Of a stretch of DNA of 64,000 bases, positions 49,609-58,936 are shown one piece after another (the first letter of the stretch is position 1; each line of letters starts with the position of its first letter). The notes beneath the pieces are model-generated. The model saw nothing but the letters and a program-made list of their open reading frames with translations. It did not search any database and was not told where the DNA came from. This DNA comes from JAHCIE01 sp034431435 (GTDB lineage Bacteria > Chloroflexota > Anaerolineae > Epilineales > JAHCIE01): NCBI GenBank assembly GCA_034431435.1, contig DAOUDG010000088.1:46996-110995 (forward strand), given 5' to 3'. Made by a program: the position numbers and the translations under genes.

Positions 49609-50643
49609 TCATTGCCGTCCGGAGAAGATCTTTGTGCCGTCGGGGAGGGTCTCGGGCAGCCAGCCGGTTTGCTGGCCGACGTTGACGCGCCACCAGTTGA
49701 CGCCGCCCTCGGTGCGCGGGCCTTCGGCGACGGTCATGGTCTGGCCCTCGGCGACGAGGAGGATGACGGCAGCCTGGTTGTTCGGCTCGCGGCGCAGTGG
49801 GGTGAGGCGGCTGGCGGTGACCAGGGCGTCGCCGCCTACCTTCGGCGGGACGAGGGTGACGGGGGGCATGTTCAGGGCTGGCACGTTGGGGCCGCTCGCC
49901 CGCTGGCGCAGAAGGTTGACAGCCAGGGCGAGGATGATGCACAGGCCGAGGATGATGGCAATCGAGATGATGGGGCGGCGGGATGCGCCGCTGGTTGCGC
50001 CCAGGCCGGGAGGGCGAAAGCGCGGGCCGACGGGTGGGGGAGGAGCCGCCGCGGCCGGCAGCGGCGCCACGTCGTGGGCCTCCGGAATGACAGGCACGTC
50101 GACTGCCTCCTCGGCGACGATGCGCAGCCGCCAGCGGGCGCGACTGGGGAGCCGCCCCAACTGGGTGAGACTGGCCTGGCGGGCCGCTGCTCGCCAGGCG
50201 GAGTCATCGGCGTACTCCCAGGACAGGATGAGGGTCGCGTCCATGCTGTCCATATCGGTGACCAGCCAGCCGATGAACTCGTTACGGGCGTTGACGCTGA
50301 ACACGGTGGCGTTGGGCAATTGACCCTGGACGATCGGCGCATCAGGGGCGGGGCTGAGCGGGCCAAACTCAACCACCTCGCGCTCGGACTCGACCGCCGT
50401 CACGATCTCCCAGCCGTCAGCCGGGGTTGGCAGGGCGTCCAGCTCGTCGTCGAGGCGCTGCCGGGCTTCGGTCCAGTCGAGGGGGGGATCACCATTGCTC
50501 GGCGCAGGCAGGGCCAGGCGCACCCAGCCAGAGGGAGCGATCAGCGCGGAGGCGGGGCCACTGACCGTCTGCCCCAGGCTCCACACCGTCAGGTCGGTAT
50601 CGCCCAGGCTCCACTCGTTGGGCGGCGGTACACTCATGTCCAT
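49609..50643 (-). CDS. Single-pass membrane protein with C-terminal SH3-like domain
   Basis: This 344-residue protein has a cytoplasmic N-terminal region with a repeated W.LG pattern (EWSLGDTDLTVWSLGQT) and one transmembrane helix near residues 232-250 (ISIAIILGLCIILALAVNLL). The C-terminal bacterial SH3-like domain is ALVTASRLTPLRREPNNQAAVILLVAEGQTMTVAEGPRTEGGVNWWRVNVGQQTGWLPE, split here for reading. Such domains often bind cell-wall or other polymers. The start is ATG 50643 or 50637. It is divergent from greA. Confidence 0.75.
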   Translation of the reverse strand: MDMSVPPPNEWSLGDTDLTVWSLGQTVSGPASALIAPSGWVRLALPAPSNGDPPLDWTEARQRLDDELDALPTPADGWEIVTAVESEREVVEFGPLSPAPDAPIVQGQLPNATVFSVNARNEFIGWLVTDMDSMDATLILSWEYADDSAWRAAARQASLTQLGRLPSRARWRLRIVAEEAVDVPVIPEAHDVAPLPAAAAPPPPVGPRFRPPGLGATSGASRRPIISIAIILGLCIILALAVNLLRQRASGPNVPALNMPPVTLVPPKVGGDALVTASRLTPLRREPNNQAAVILLVAEGQTMTVAEGPRTEGGVNWWRVNVGQQTGWLPETLPDGTKIFSGRQ

Positions 50644-50695
50644 CCCATTCCCCCTGCGCTCGGCGTTGGTCGGTGTTGCTTTACTATGTAAACGG

Positions 50696-50723
50696 ATTTT
50701 AGTCGCTTCGAGGGCGGTGTCAA
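50696..50723 (-). promoter_or_regulatory. Sigma-70 promoter of the SH3 membrane protein gene
   Basis: On the minus strand a perfect TTGACA (50723-50718) is followed after 16 bp by TAAAAT (50701-50696), about 52 bp before the start. It lies back to back with the greA promoter, 6 bp away. Confidence 0.7.
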
Positions 50724-50729
50724 GGCCGC

Positions 50730-50758
50730 TTTACATTTGCCTGCTTCTTGTGTATAAT
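50730..50758 (+). promoter_or_regulatory. Sigma-70 promoter of greA
   Basis: TTTACA (50730-50735) and a perfect TATAAT (50753-50758) are separated by 17 bp. The greA ATG is 156 bp downstream, so the mRNA has a leader of about 150 nt. Confidence 0.8.
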
Positions 50759-50914
50759 ACGCACACTTGACTGTCAGCCGCGACCCACGTCGCGGCGCTA
50801 CGTTTGTCGCCCTCGCTGCTTTGGAGCCGTCTCCCCCGGAGAGTGGTATCACGGACAGCCAGGGCGTTGCGGATGAGTCCACGCCTGTCACGCTAGCAAG
50901 GGAGTTAGGGGTCC

Positions 50915-51379
50915 ATGAAGGAAGTTTTCTTGACGCCGGAGGGCCGCCAGAAGCTCCAGGAAGAGCTGGACTTCCTGATCAATGTGCGGCGGCCAGAGGT
51001 TGCCCAACGTATCAAAGAGGCGAAGGAAGAGGGTGACGTCAGCGAGAACGCCGGCTACGACGAAGCCAAGACCCAGCAGGGGTTCCTGGAGGGGCGCATT
51101 CAGGAGTTGGAGCATGTCCTGAAGATTGCCCAGGTCATCGACGAGCCGGATAGCGCCGACCGCGTCCAGCTTGGCTCGACGGTCACCGTGAGCGAGAATG
51201 GCGACGGCGATGAGGAGACTTTCAAGATCGTCGGCTCGGCCGAGGCGAACCCAGGCCAGGGCCTTATCTCCAACGAGTCGCCCCTGGGCAAGTCGCTGCT
51301 CAACAAGGTGGTTGGCGACCATGTGTCGGTCCAGACGCCGGGCGGCGTTCTCCAGTTCAAAATTGTGGCCATCCGCTAA
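50915..51379 (+). CDS. greA: Transcription elongation factor GreA
   Basis: This 154-residue factor rescues backtracked RNA polymerase by stimulating transcript cleavage. The N-terminal coiled coil is present, with the acidic tip in RIKEAKEEGDVSENAGYDEAK (Asp and Glu), and the C-terminal domain has NESPLGKSLLNKVVGDHVSVQTPGG. The start is ATG 50915, about 10 nt after AGGGAG. It is followed by lysS 101 bp downstream and is likely the first gene of that transcript. Confidence 0.96.
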   Translation: MKEVFLTPEGRQKLQEELDFLINVRRPEVAQRIKEAKEEGDVSENAGYDEAKTQQGFLEGRIQELEHVLKIAQVIDEPDSADRVQLGSTVTVSENGDGDEETFKIVGSAEANPGQGLISNESPLGKSLLNKVVGDHVSVQTPGGVLQFKIVAIR

Positions 51380-51480
51380 GTCAGGCGCCGGGCCCAGGCG
51401 CCCGGCGATGTTGTCGCATCTGTCGCAGGCCAGGGCCACCCCCTGGCCTGTCTTTGTGCCCGCGCCGAGGACGTGTCGCT

Positions 51481-53010
51481 ATGACCCTAACCACCGACGA
51501 TTTTGACTTCAGCGAGTTGACTGCCGAGCGCCTGCGCAAGCTCGCTATGGTGCGCGGCCAGGGCGTCGATCCCTACCCCGCCCAGGTGGAGCGCAGCCAC
51601 TCGGCCGCCGAGGCCGCCGCCGCCTGTATCGGCTGGGAGGCGGCGCTAGCCGCCGACGGCCACACCCCGGCCGAGGCCGCCGACAGCGCGCCCCAGGTGG
51701 CCGTAGCGGGGCGGCTGATGAGCCTGCGACCCCACGGCAAGATGACCTTTGCCACCATCCAGGATGGCAGCGGCACGCTCCAACTCGCATTTCGCAAGGA
51801 CCACATCGGCGACGCGGCCTATGCCTGGCTCCAGGAGGTCTTCGATCGGGGCGATTTCATCGGCGCGCGTGGTCGCCTGTTCCGAACTCGGATGGGCGAG
51901 ATTACCGTCCAGGTGGACGAGTACCGCATGCTGGCGAAGTCCCTGAATCCGTTGCCGGAGAAGTGGCACGGTCTCAAGGACACTGAGGCCCGCTATCGCC
52001 AGCGCTACCTGGACCTGCTGACCAATCCCGACGCTCGCCAGGTATTTCTGACCCGGAGCGGCATCGTGCGCAGTATGCGCCGCTTCCTGGACGGGCGCGG
52101 CTTTGTGGAGGTCGAGACGCCCATCCTCCAGCCCCTGTACGGGGGAGCGTCGGCGCGGCCCTTCAAGACTTTCTACAATGCGCTGGACCAGGACATGTAT
52201 CTACGCATCGCCGACGAGCTGTATCTCAAGCGGCTCATTATCGGTGGCCTGGACAAGGTGTACGAGATCGGCAAGGACTTCCGCAACGAGGGTCTGGACA
52301 CGACCCACAATCCTGAGTTCACCCAGATGGAGTGCTACTGGGCCTATGCCGACTATACCGACATGATGCGCCTGACCGAGGATATGGTGGCCTCCATCGC
52401 GCAGGACGTAACCGGCGCGACCAGCATCTCCTTCCAGGGCGATACGATTGACCTGGCTCCCCCCTGGCGGCGACTGAGTCTGCGCGATGGCATCCTGGCC
52501 GAGGCGGGCATCGACATCTACGCCCATACCGACCTGGACAGCCTGCGGGCGGCGACCCGCGAGCGCGGCTTGCAGGTCAGCCCCAAGCCGACCTGGGGGC
52601 AACTGGTGGACGAACTGCTCGGCGAGTACCTCCAGCCAACCCTGGTTCAGCCGACCTTCGTTATCGACTACCCGACCGAGATTAGCCCACTGGCGAAGAA
52701 GAAGGCCGATGACCCACGCCTGACCGAGCGGTTCGAAGTGTTCATCGGCGCGCGGGAGACGGGCAACGCCTTCAGCGAGCTGAACGACCCGCTGGACCAG
52801 CGCGAGCGGTTTGTGGCCCAGGCAGCGCTACGGGCGGCGGGTGACGAGGAGACGCAGCCCCTGGATGAGGATTTCATCCTGGCGATGATGCACGGCATGC
52901 CGCCCACCGGCGGCCTGGGCCTGGGTATCGATCGCCTGACGATGCTGCTTACCGATCGCACCTCGATCCGGGAGGTGATTCTCTTCCCGCAACTGCGGAC
53001 TCTGCGCTAG
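51481..53010 (+). CDS. lysS: Lysyl-tRNA synthetase, class II
   Basis: This 509-residue enzyme charges tRNA-Lys. The N-terminal OB-fold anticodon domain (about residues 70-190, with VAGRLMSLRPHGKMTFATIQDGSG) is followed by the class II core: motif 1 around GFVEVETPILQPLYGGASARPF, motif 2 around KDFRNEGLDTTHNPEFTQMECY and motif 3 GLGLGIDRLTMLLTDR. The start is ATG 51481, after GAGGAC. It comes after greA, a common pairing. Confidence 0.97.
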   Translation: MTLTTDDFDFSELTAERLRKLAMVRGQGVDPYPAQVERSHSAAEAAAACIGWEAALAADGHTPAEAADSAPQVAVAGRLMSLRPHGKMTFATIQDGSGTLQLAFRKDHIGDAAYAWLQEVFDRGDFIGARGRLFRTRMGEITVQVDEYRMLAKSLNPLPEKWHGLKDTEARYRQRYLDLLTNPDARQVFLTRSGIVRSMRRFLDGRGFVEVETPILQPLYGGASARPFKTFYNALDQDMYLRIADELYLKRLIIGGLDKVYEIGKDFRNEGLDTTHNPEFTQMECYWAYADYTDMMRLTEDMVASIAQDVTGATSISFQGDTIDLAPPWRRLSLRDGILAEAGIDIYAHTDLDSLRAATRERGLQVSPKPTWGQLVDELLGEYLQPTLVQPTFVIDYPTEISPLAKKKADDPRLTERFEVFIGARETGNAFSELNDPLDQRERFVAQAALRAAGDEETQPLDEDFILAMMHGMPPTGGLGLGIDRLTMLLTDRTSIREVILFPQLRTLR

Positions 53011-53022
53011 AAGGATTGACCG

Positions 53023-53874
53023 GTGACCAGTGGAATCCTCTCGCGTGACACTCTGCTCAAGCGGCACATTGCTCTGCCGCAGCAGCACGGCGCGTGGGCG
53101 CTATGGCTGGCGCCCTACGCCATCGGCGTCGGCGTAGGGCGCGATATCACTCCGGCCCTGGGCTGGCTGACCCTGGCCACCACGGGGGCCTTCCTGGCCT
53201 TACAGCCGCTGACCCAGCTGGTGAAGATAGCCGCCGGTCGCCGCTCGGCGCGCGATCAGGCCCCGGCCCTGGTATGGCTGGCCGTGTACGGACTGCTGGG
53301 TCTCGTAGGAACGGCGGGGCTGGTGGCGACGGGCCAGGGGTGGGTGCTGGTTCTGGGGGCGTTGGCGCTGTCCATCCTGGTCTGGCAGATGTTCCTGGTG
53401 GCGCGGCGGGCCGAGCGCGGCCAGATGGGTGTGGAGATTCTTGGCGCGGCGGCGCTGGCGCTGGGAGCGCCAGCTGCCTACGGTGTGGCCGTGGGCGGGC
53501 CTGGCCTGACCGGTGTGTGGTTGTGGACGCTGTGCGCGCTACAGGCGGCGGGCGGTGTGGTGTACATCTTCGCGACCCTGGTCTACCGGCGCATGAGCGC
53601 GCTACCCGACTGGTCCGAGCGCTGGCGCATCGCCGGCCGCTCGACGCTGCTGCACGTCGCCATGTGGCTGGTCGTTGGGCTTCTGGTGGCTGCCAGCCAG
53701 ATTCCCATGGGCGTGCTGCTGCCCTTCTCGCTGCTACTGGCCGAGGCGATCTATGGCGGGCTGCTGCGGCCGCCGGTCGGCGTCAAGCCTACCCGCATCG
53801 GCGTGCGGCAGACGGTGGTGACGGCCCTATTCGCCCTGCTGGTTGTGGCGGCCTACTGGATACCGACGGGCTGA
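53023..53874 (+). CDS. YwiC-like family integral membrane protein
   Basis: This 283-residue protein has about eight to nine hydrophobic helices. The N-terminal HIALPQQHGAWALWLAPY and the later RDQAPALVW region match the YwiC-like family, whose function is unknown. The start is GTG 53023. It follows lysS by 12 bp, so it may be cotranscribed with greA-lysS. A palindromic repeat follows the stop. Confidence 0.82.
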   Translation: MTSGILSRDTLLKRHIALPQQHGAWALWLAPYAIGVGVGRDITPALGWLTLATTGAFLALQPLTQLVKIAAGRRSARDQAPALVWLAVYGLLGLVGTAGLVATGQGWVLVLGALALSILVWQMFLVARRAERGQMGVEILGAAALALGAPAAYGVAVGGPGLTGVWLWTLCALQAAGGVVYIFATLVYRRMSALPDWSERWRIAGRSTLLHVAMWLVVGLLVAASQIPMGVLLPFSLLLAEAIYGGLLRPPVGVKPTRIGVRQTVVTALFALLVVAAYWIPTG

Positions 53875-53886
53875 CCGCCTGGGTAG

Positions 53887-53940
53887 GGGCAGGCACAAGG
53901 CCTGCCCTGCTGTGGGGCGGCGGATGGTCACATCCGCCGC
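53887..53940. repeat. Two palindromic repeats between the YwiC-like gene and glgE
   Basis: GGGCAGGC (53887-53894) pairs with GCCTGCCC (53900-53907), like the copy at 40085-40106. GCGGCGGATG (53917-53926) pairs with CATCCGCCGC (53931-53940) around GTCA; its 10-4-10 architecture and GCGGAT core repeat the element at 10816-10839. They lie between two convergent genes and could act as terminators. Confidence 0.7.
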
Positions 53941-53964
53941 GAGCCATGCCATGGTGGGCCTGGT

Positions 53965-56016
53965 CTACAGGTAGTAGTCGAAGTCGTGCTCTGTGCGCAC
54001 GCGGCGGCGGATGACGAACAGGTGGGCCGGAATGCGCTCCGGACTCAGCTCGACGTAGTTTCGCGCGCCGTGCCACAGATAGCGCGCCTCGGTCAGTAAG
54101 TCATGGAGCTGATAGGGCTGGCGAGGATCGATGCCCAGTTCCTCCAGGGGCAGCTCGATCATCCCGGACTGGGTGTAGTGCGGGTCGAGGTTAACCACGA
54201 CGAGTATCTGATTGGAGCGGTCGTCGGTGGCCTTGCTGAAAGCGATGAGCTGCGAGTTGCTGGTTGGGTGGAAGCGCAGGTTGGCGTTGCTGTGCAACGC
54301 CGCGTTATCGCGCCGCGCCTGATTGACGAGACTGATCAGCGGGCGCAGGCTATCGGGGCGCTGGATATCCCACGACTTGATCTCGTACTTCTCCGAATTG
54401 AGGTACTCCTCCCGGCCGGGCGCCAGGGGCTGGTTATCGGCCAGCTCGAAGGCGGGTCCATAGATGCCGTAGGCGGGGCCGAGGGTGGCAGCCAGGATGA
54501 AGCGCGTGATGAAGGCGGGGCGACCGCCAAACTGAAGATACTCGGGCAGAATGTCGGGCGTGTTGGGCCACAAGTTCGCGGTGAAGTACTCGCGCACCTC
54601 GCTTGTCGTCAACTCGGTCAGATACTCGGTCAGTTCCTCCCTGGTATTGCGCCAGGGGAAGTAGTTGTAGGATTGGGTAAAGCCTAGCTTGGCGAGGCGG
54701 TACATGACCTTGGGACGGGTGAAGGCCTCGGACAGGAAGATCGTTTTAGGGTAGTCACGCTTGACCTCGGCGAGCACCCAGCGCCAGAAGCCAAAAGGCT
54801 TGGTGTGGGGGTTGTCGACCCGGAAGATACGTACGCCCTGCTCGCACCAGAACAGGAAGACGCTCTTCAGCTCCTCCCAAAGCTCGTGCCAGTTTTCGGT
54901 CTCGAAGTCGAAGGGGTAGATGTCCTGGTATTTCTTGGGTGGGTTCTCGGCATACTGGATCGTACCGTCGGGGCGCTGGCGGAACCACTCCGGATGCTCC
55001 GCCACATACGGGTGGTCGGGGGCGCACTGGAATGCTACGTCCATTGCCAGTTCTAGCCCATAGCCCGCCGCACGTCGTAGCAGCCGCTGGAAATCTTCGA
55101 GCGTGCCAAGCTCAGGATGTATCGCCGTATGCCCCCCTTCGGCCGCGCCGATGGCCCAGGGGCTGCCAGGGTCGCCTGGCGCCGCCGTGACGCTGTTGTT
55201 GGGTCCTTTGCGGAAGCTGCGGCCAATGGGGTGAATCGGTGGCAGGTATAGAATGTCGAAGCCCATGGACGCGACATAAGATAGTCGCGCTTCCAGGTCG
55301 CGGAACGTGCCGTGCCGCCCTGGCTCCAGGGCTGCTGAGCGTGGGAACATCTCATACCACGCCCCGAAGCGCGCCCGCTCGCGGTTGACTTCGATACCGA
55401 GATCTCTGACGTAGGTAGACGCATACAGGCGTTCGGCATGGCGCTGCATCAGGTCGGCCAGCTCGCTGGCCAGGGCCTGGCGGGCGGAGTCGGCGTCACC
55501 TGCCCGTAGCGCCGTGGCGTACACGCGCAGGCGGCCCGCATCTGGCTCGCTGGCGCGGGCCGCTGCCAGTTCGACCAGTTCCGCGCCGATCAGCAGGTCA
55601 ACGGGTGTTTCCTGGCCGGCGGCGACGCGCTTGGCCATGTCCCGCGCCCAGGTCTTGAAGCGGTCGATCCAGCCCATGACTGTATAGCGATAGCGCCCGA
55701 CCTCGGTGACCAGGAATGCGCCGCGCCAGCGGTCATTCACCAGCGGTTCCATGGCGACCTCGCGCCATACCGTATCGTCCTCTCGACGGTATAGGACGAC
55801 GGCTGACATGGAATCGTGGCCGTCGGTGAATACGTCGGCCTCGATGATGACCCGGTCGCCTACGATGCGCTTGATTGGGAATGCGCCGCCATCAATCTCT
55901 GGCGTGACGCCCTCGATGACGACACGGCGCTGGCCGCCTTCCAGACCAGCCGGCGTGCTCTGGGGGGTCTTGGGTAGCGCGGAGATGGAGAGGACCGTAT
56001 CGGAAGCGGTTGTCAT
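53965..56016 (-). CDS. glgE: Alpha-1,4-glucan:maltose-1-phosphate maltosyltransferase
   Basis: This 683-residue GH13 enzyme extends alpha-1,4-glucan using maltose-1-phosphate. GlgE landmarks are seen: an N-terminal domain (RRVVIEGVTPEIDGGAFPIKRIVGD), the extended loop region, FDILYLPPIHPIGRSFRKGPNN, the nucleophile aspartate in IFRVDNPHTKPF and the acid/base glutamate in FLSEAFTRP. The trailing YELHDLLTEARYLWHG-type segment (here YQLHDLLTEARYLWHGARNYVEL) is typical. It lies 18 bp downstream of glgM, the gene that makes its substrate. Confidence 0.95.
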   Translation of the reverse strand: MTTASDTVLSISALPKTPQSTPAGLEGGQRRVVIEGVTPEIDGGAFPIKRIVGDRVIIEADVFTDGHDSMSAVVLYRREDDTVWREVAMEPLVNDRWRGAFLVTEVGRYRYTVMGWIDRFKTWARDMAKRVAAGQETPVDLLIGAELVELAAARASEPDAGRLRVYATALRAGDADSARQALASELADLMQRHAERLYASTYVRDLGIEVNRERARFGAWYEMFPRSAALEPGRHGTFRDLEARLSYVASMGFDILYLPPIHPIGRSFRKGPNNSVTAAPGDPGSPWAIGAAEGGHTAIHPELGTLEDFQRLLRRAAGYGLELAMDVAFQCAPDHPYVAEHPEWFRQRPDGTIQYAENPPKKYQDIYPFDFETENWHELWEELKSVFLFWCEQGVRIFRVDNPHTKPFGFWRWVLAEVKRDYPKTIFLSEAFTRPKVMYRLAKLGFTQSYNYFPWRNTREELTEYLTELTTSEVREYFTANLWPNTPDILPEYLQFGGRPAFITRFILAATLGPAYGIYGPAFELADNQPLAPGREEYLNSEKYEIKSWDIQRPDSLRPLISLVNQARRDNAALHSNANLRFHPTSNSQLIAFSKATDDRSNQILVVVNLDPHYTQSGMIELPLEELGIDPRQPYQLHDLLTEARYLWHGARNYVELSPERIPAHLFVIRRRVRTEHDFDYYL

Positions 56017-56034
56017 CGCGGGTCCTTGCCTTTT

Positions 56035-57264
56035 CTAGCGCCCGGCTGGCGCCACGTCCAGGGATCGATACAGTTCCAGCGTTCGATGGGCGATGACTGT
56101 CCAACTGAAATGCTCCTCGACGCGGCGGCGCCCGTTGCGCCCGAAACGCTCACGCCGCGCCGGATCCAGGGCCACCTCGTTGATCGCCACGGCCAGGTCG
56201 TGGGAGAAGCGGGCCGAGTCGACCGGGTCGAAGGCGCCGGGCTTCAGTTCGAGCGGGACGAGCAGGCCAGTCTCGCCGGGCACAACGACCTCCGGGATGC
56301 CGCCAATGGCCGAGGCCACCACGGCCGTCTCGCACGCCATCGCTTCCAGGTTGATGATGCCGAACGGCTCGTAGACGGAGGGACAACAGAAGACAGCGGC
56401 GTGGGAGTAGAACTGGATGACGTCTTCACGCGGGAGCATCTCGCGAATCCAGATCACCCCGTCGCGGCCCTGGCTGGCGGCGGCCACGCCCTCCGTCATC
56501 TCCTGGCCGATGGCAGGCGTATCGGGCGCGCCCGCGCACAGCACCACTTGTAACGAAGGGTCAATCTCCGGGATGGCATTGACCAGGTGGATGATGCCTT
56601 TCTGGCGGGTGACGCGACCGACGAAGAGCACGAAGGGGCGGTCAGGATCGACGCCGCGCCGTACCAGGGCGTCGGTCGACGCCTGGTGGCGATATTGTTC
56701 CAGGTCGATGCCGTTGTGGATGACCCGTACCTTGTCGGGCGCGACGTTGAAGAACCGCAGCACGTCGTGGCGGGTCTCCTCGGAGACGGCGATGATGGCG
56801 TCTGCGTCCTCGATGCCTGTCCTCTCGATCCAGCTGCTGAGATAGTAGGCATTGCCCAGCTGCTCGGCCTTCCAGGGCCGAAGTGGCTCCAGGGAATGGA
56901 TGGTTACCACCAGGGGGACGCCCCACAGCTTTTTGGCCAGGACGCCGGCCATGTCGGCGTACCAGGTGTGACAGTGGACTATGTCGGCGTCGAGGGTATC
57001 CTTGGCCATCTCCAGGTTGCGGTGCAGGGCGTCGAGCGCACCGCCAAAGCGGGGATCGGTGTTCTGCCTGGCCTCGGCCCAGGCCGGGTAACCCTTGATA
57101 CGCAAGGACCCGTCTGTCACATCCTGGTCGCCGAAGCAGCGCACTTCGACGGGGATCAGGCGCGCCAGCTCGCGGCTCAGGTACTCGACGTGCACGCCCG
57201 CGCCGCCGTAGATATAGGGGGGGTATTCATTCGTGAAAAGCGCCACCTTCTTGAGTTCTGGCAT
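56035..57264 (-). CDS. glgM: Maltose-1-phosphate synthase (GT4, GlgM-type)
   Basis: This 409-residue glycosyltransferase of family 4 transfers glucose from ADP-glucose to glucose-1-phosphate. It has the N-terminal NEYPPYIYGGAGVHVEYLSREL, the actinobacterial/GlgM pattern FVGRVTRQKGI, and PSVYEPFGIINLEAMACETAVVASAIGGIPEVV with the catalytic E-x7-E. The adjacent glgE confirms the maltose-1-phosphate role rather than classical glycogen synthase. The start is ATG 57264, after AAGGAG. It is the first gene of glgM-glgE. Confidence 0.93.
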   Translation of the reverse strand: MPELKKVALFTNEYPPYIYGGAGVHVEYLSRELARLIPVEVRCFGDQDVTDGSLRIKGYPAWAEARQNTDPRFGGALDALHRNLEMAKDTLDADIVHCHTWYADMAGVLAKKLWGVPLVVTIHSLEPLRPWKAEQLGNAYYLSSWIERTGIEDADAIIAVSEETRHDVLRFFNVAPDKVRVIHNGIDLEQYRHQASTDALVRRGVDPDRPFVLFVGRVTRQKGIIHLVNAIPEIDPSLQVVLCAGAPDTPAIGQEMTEGVAAASQGRDGVIWIREMLPREDVIQFYSHAAVFCCPSVYEPFGIINLEAMACETAVVASAIGGIPEVVVPGETGLLVPLELKPGAFDPVDSARFSHDLAVAINEVALDPARRERFGRNGRRRVEEHFSWTVIAHRTLELYRSLDVAPAGR

Positions 57265-57485
57265 GGCAGGAGGCTCCTTGATTCGGATAAGCGGCTGTGC
57301 CTCACGCGCGGCGGGGCTGCTGACTCGCCAGCCGGGAGAATGGGATGCGACTGAGGTGGCTTCATTTTACTTTGGCAGACCAGTCAGCGTCAATTGCGTT
57401 GAGGCCGCCGTCAAGGTGAATGTTTCCGCTTTGCGCCAGACGCTGGCATAATAGTCCTTTCCTCATCCATAAGGAGATGGCCTAA

Positions 57486-58406
57486 ATGACCGTAGGCGAC
57501 CTTCGCAGGATCATTATCGTCGGCGCAGGCACGATGGGCCAGCAGATTGGCCTGCAATGCGCCATGCACGGCTACGACGTGGCGCTGGTGGACGTGAAGC
57601 CCGATGCCCTGGACACCGCCGCCGTCTGGCAGCGGCGCTACGCCGACGGCATCGTCAAGGCAGGCGGCCTGACGCCTGAGGCGGCCGACGCGACTCTGGC
57701 CCGCATCACTCGCACCACGGACGCGGTGGCGGCCGCCCGCGACGCCGACCTGCTCATCGAGGCGGTGCCGGAGAATCCTGCCCTCAAGGGCCAGGTGTTT
57801 GCCGAGTACAACGCGCTGTGCCCGCCGCGCACCATCTTCACCACCAACACGTCGACCCTGATTCCGTCCATGTTCGCCGCCGCGACCGGCCGCCCGGCGC
57901 AATTCGCCGCGCTGCACTTCCATTTGCCGACGTGGGTATCCAACGTGGTCGACATCATGCCCCACCCCGGCACCGACCCGGCCGTGGTTAGCCTGCTGAC
58001 CGACTTTGCCCGCCGCATCGGCCAGATTCCCATCGTCCTGCACAAGGAGAGCCACAACTACGTCTTCAACGCCATGCTCAGCGCGCTGAACAGCGCGGCC
58101 CTGACCCTGGCGGCCAAGGATGTGGCGTCGGTGGCGGACGTGGACCGCGCCTGGATGGGGGTGATGAAGGCGTCGGTGGGGCCATTCGGTATCATGGACG
58201 CGATTGGCCTGGACACCGTGCACGAGATCATCGCCTACTGGGCCGGCGCGCTGAACGACCCTCAGCTGCAACGCAACGCTGCCTTTGTCAAGGCGTACCT
58301 GGACCAGGGGCGGTTGGGCGTCAAGGCGGGCGCGGGCTTCTATACCTATCCGCGCCCCGCCTACCAGCAGCCAGGCTTCGTCGAGGGCATAGCCGAGGAT
58401 GAGTAG
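57486..58406 (+). CDS. 3-hydroxyacyl-CoA dehydrogenase
   Basis: This 306-residue NAD-dependent enzyme oxidises 3-hydroxyacyl-CoA in beta-oxidation or a related pathway. The Rossmann motif IIIVGAGTMGQQIGLQCAMHGYDV opens the protein. Catalytic residues include the Glu and His of LIEAVPENPALK and AALHFHLPTWVSNVVDIMPH, with NTSTL and the C-terminal GFYTYPRP. It resembles the 3-hydroxybutyryl-CoA dehydrogenase group. It lies apart from other fatty-acid genes. Confidence 0.9.
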   Translation: MTVGDLRRIIIVGAGTMGQQIGLQCAMHGYDVALVDVKPDALDTAAVWQRRYADGIVKAGGLTPEAADATLARITRTTDAVAAARDADLLIEAVPENPALKGQVFAEYNALCPPRTIFTTNTSTLIPSMFAAATGRPAQFAALHFHLPTWVSNVVDIMPHPGTDPAVVSLLTDFARRIGQIPIVLHKESHNYVFNAMLSALNSAALTLAAKDVASVADVDRAWMGVMKASVGPFGIMDAIGLDTVHEIIAYWAGALNDPQLQRNAAFVKAYLDQGRLGVKAGAGFYTYPRPAYQQPGFVEGIAEDE

Positions 58407-58935
58407 CGTGCTGCGCCAGGTGGCGGTGGACGACCCGCGCCTGCTGGCCCTGGTGCGCGTCTTTGCCGGCCTGTACGCCAACGGCGCGGTGTATGTCGCC
58501 GCCTTTGACCCCGCCGATGGGCGATGGGAGGTGGGAATGGATCGCGTGGCGCGCGAGCCGCTGCGGCACTGGCAGCGCTTTCTAGGCGCCGTAGTCGAGC
58601 AGGGCCTGGCCGCCGACCTGGCCGTGCCCGACCCGCCGGTGGCGATGGCGTCGCCCACAGTGTACGGGGGCTATGAGCTAGAGGCGACGATGGTGACGCG
58701 CTTGTTGAGTGGGGGCGCGTACGCGCGCTTCCCCGGCTCCGACGAGGAGGCGCGGGCCATTGCCTGGGCCGCCGTGGATGCCATGCTCGGCGACGGGCGG
58801 CTGGCGGCGACGGCCTACGCGACTCGTGAGGCGTGGACCAGGTGGTTCAACACAGGGCCGTGGGACCAGACCCTGGCGGCCTTCGACCCGACCACCCAAC
58901 GCTGGTGGCTGGTATGCCTGACGGATACTGACTGA
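58399..58935 (+). CDS. Conserved-looking protein of unknown function
   Basis: This 178-residue cytoplasmic protein is not recognised. It begins inside the previous gene (8-bp overlap), so it is probably cotranscribed. Two segments look alike: AAFDPADGRWEVGM near residue 35 and AAFDPTTQRWWLVCL near the end. They may be beta-strand pairs of a small repeat. A GTG at 58408 is a possible alternative start. Confidence 0.6.
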   Translation: MSSVLRQVAVDDPRLLALVRVFAGLYANGAVYVAAFDPADGRWEVGMDRVAREPLRHWQRFLGAVVEQGLAADLAVPDPPVAMASPTVYGGYELEATMVTRLLSGGAYARFPGSDEEARAIAWAAVDAMLGDGRLAATAYATREAWTRWFNTGPWDQTLAAFDPTTQRWWLVCLTDTD

Positions 58936-58936
58936 C

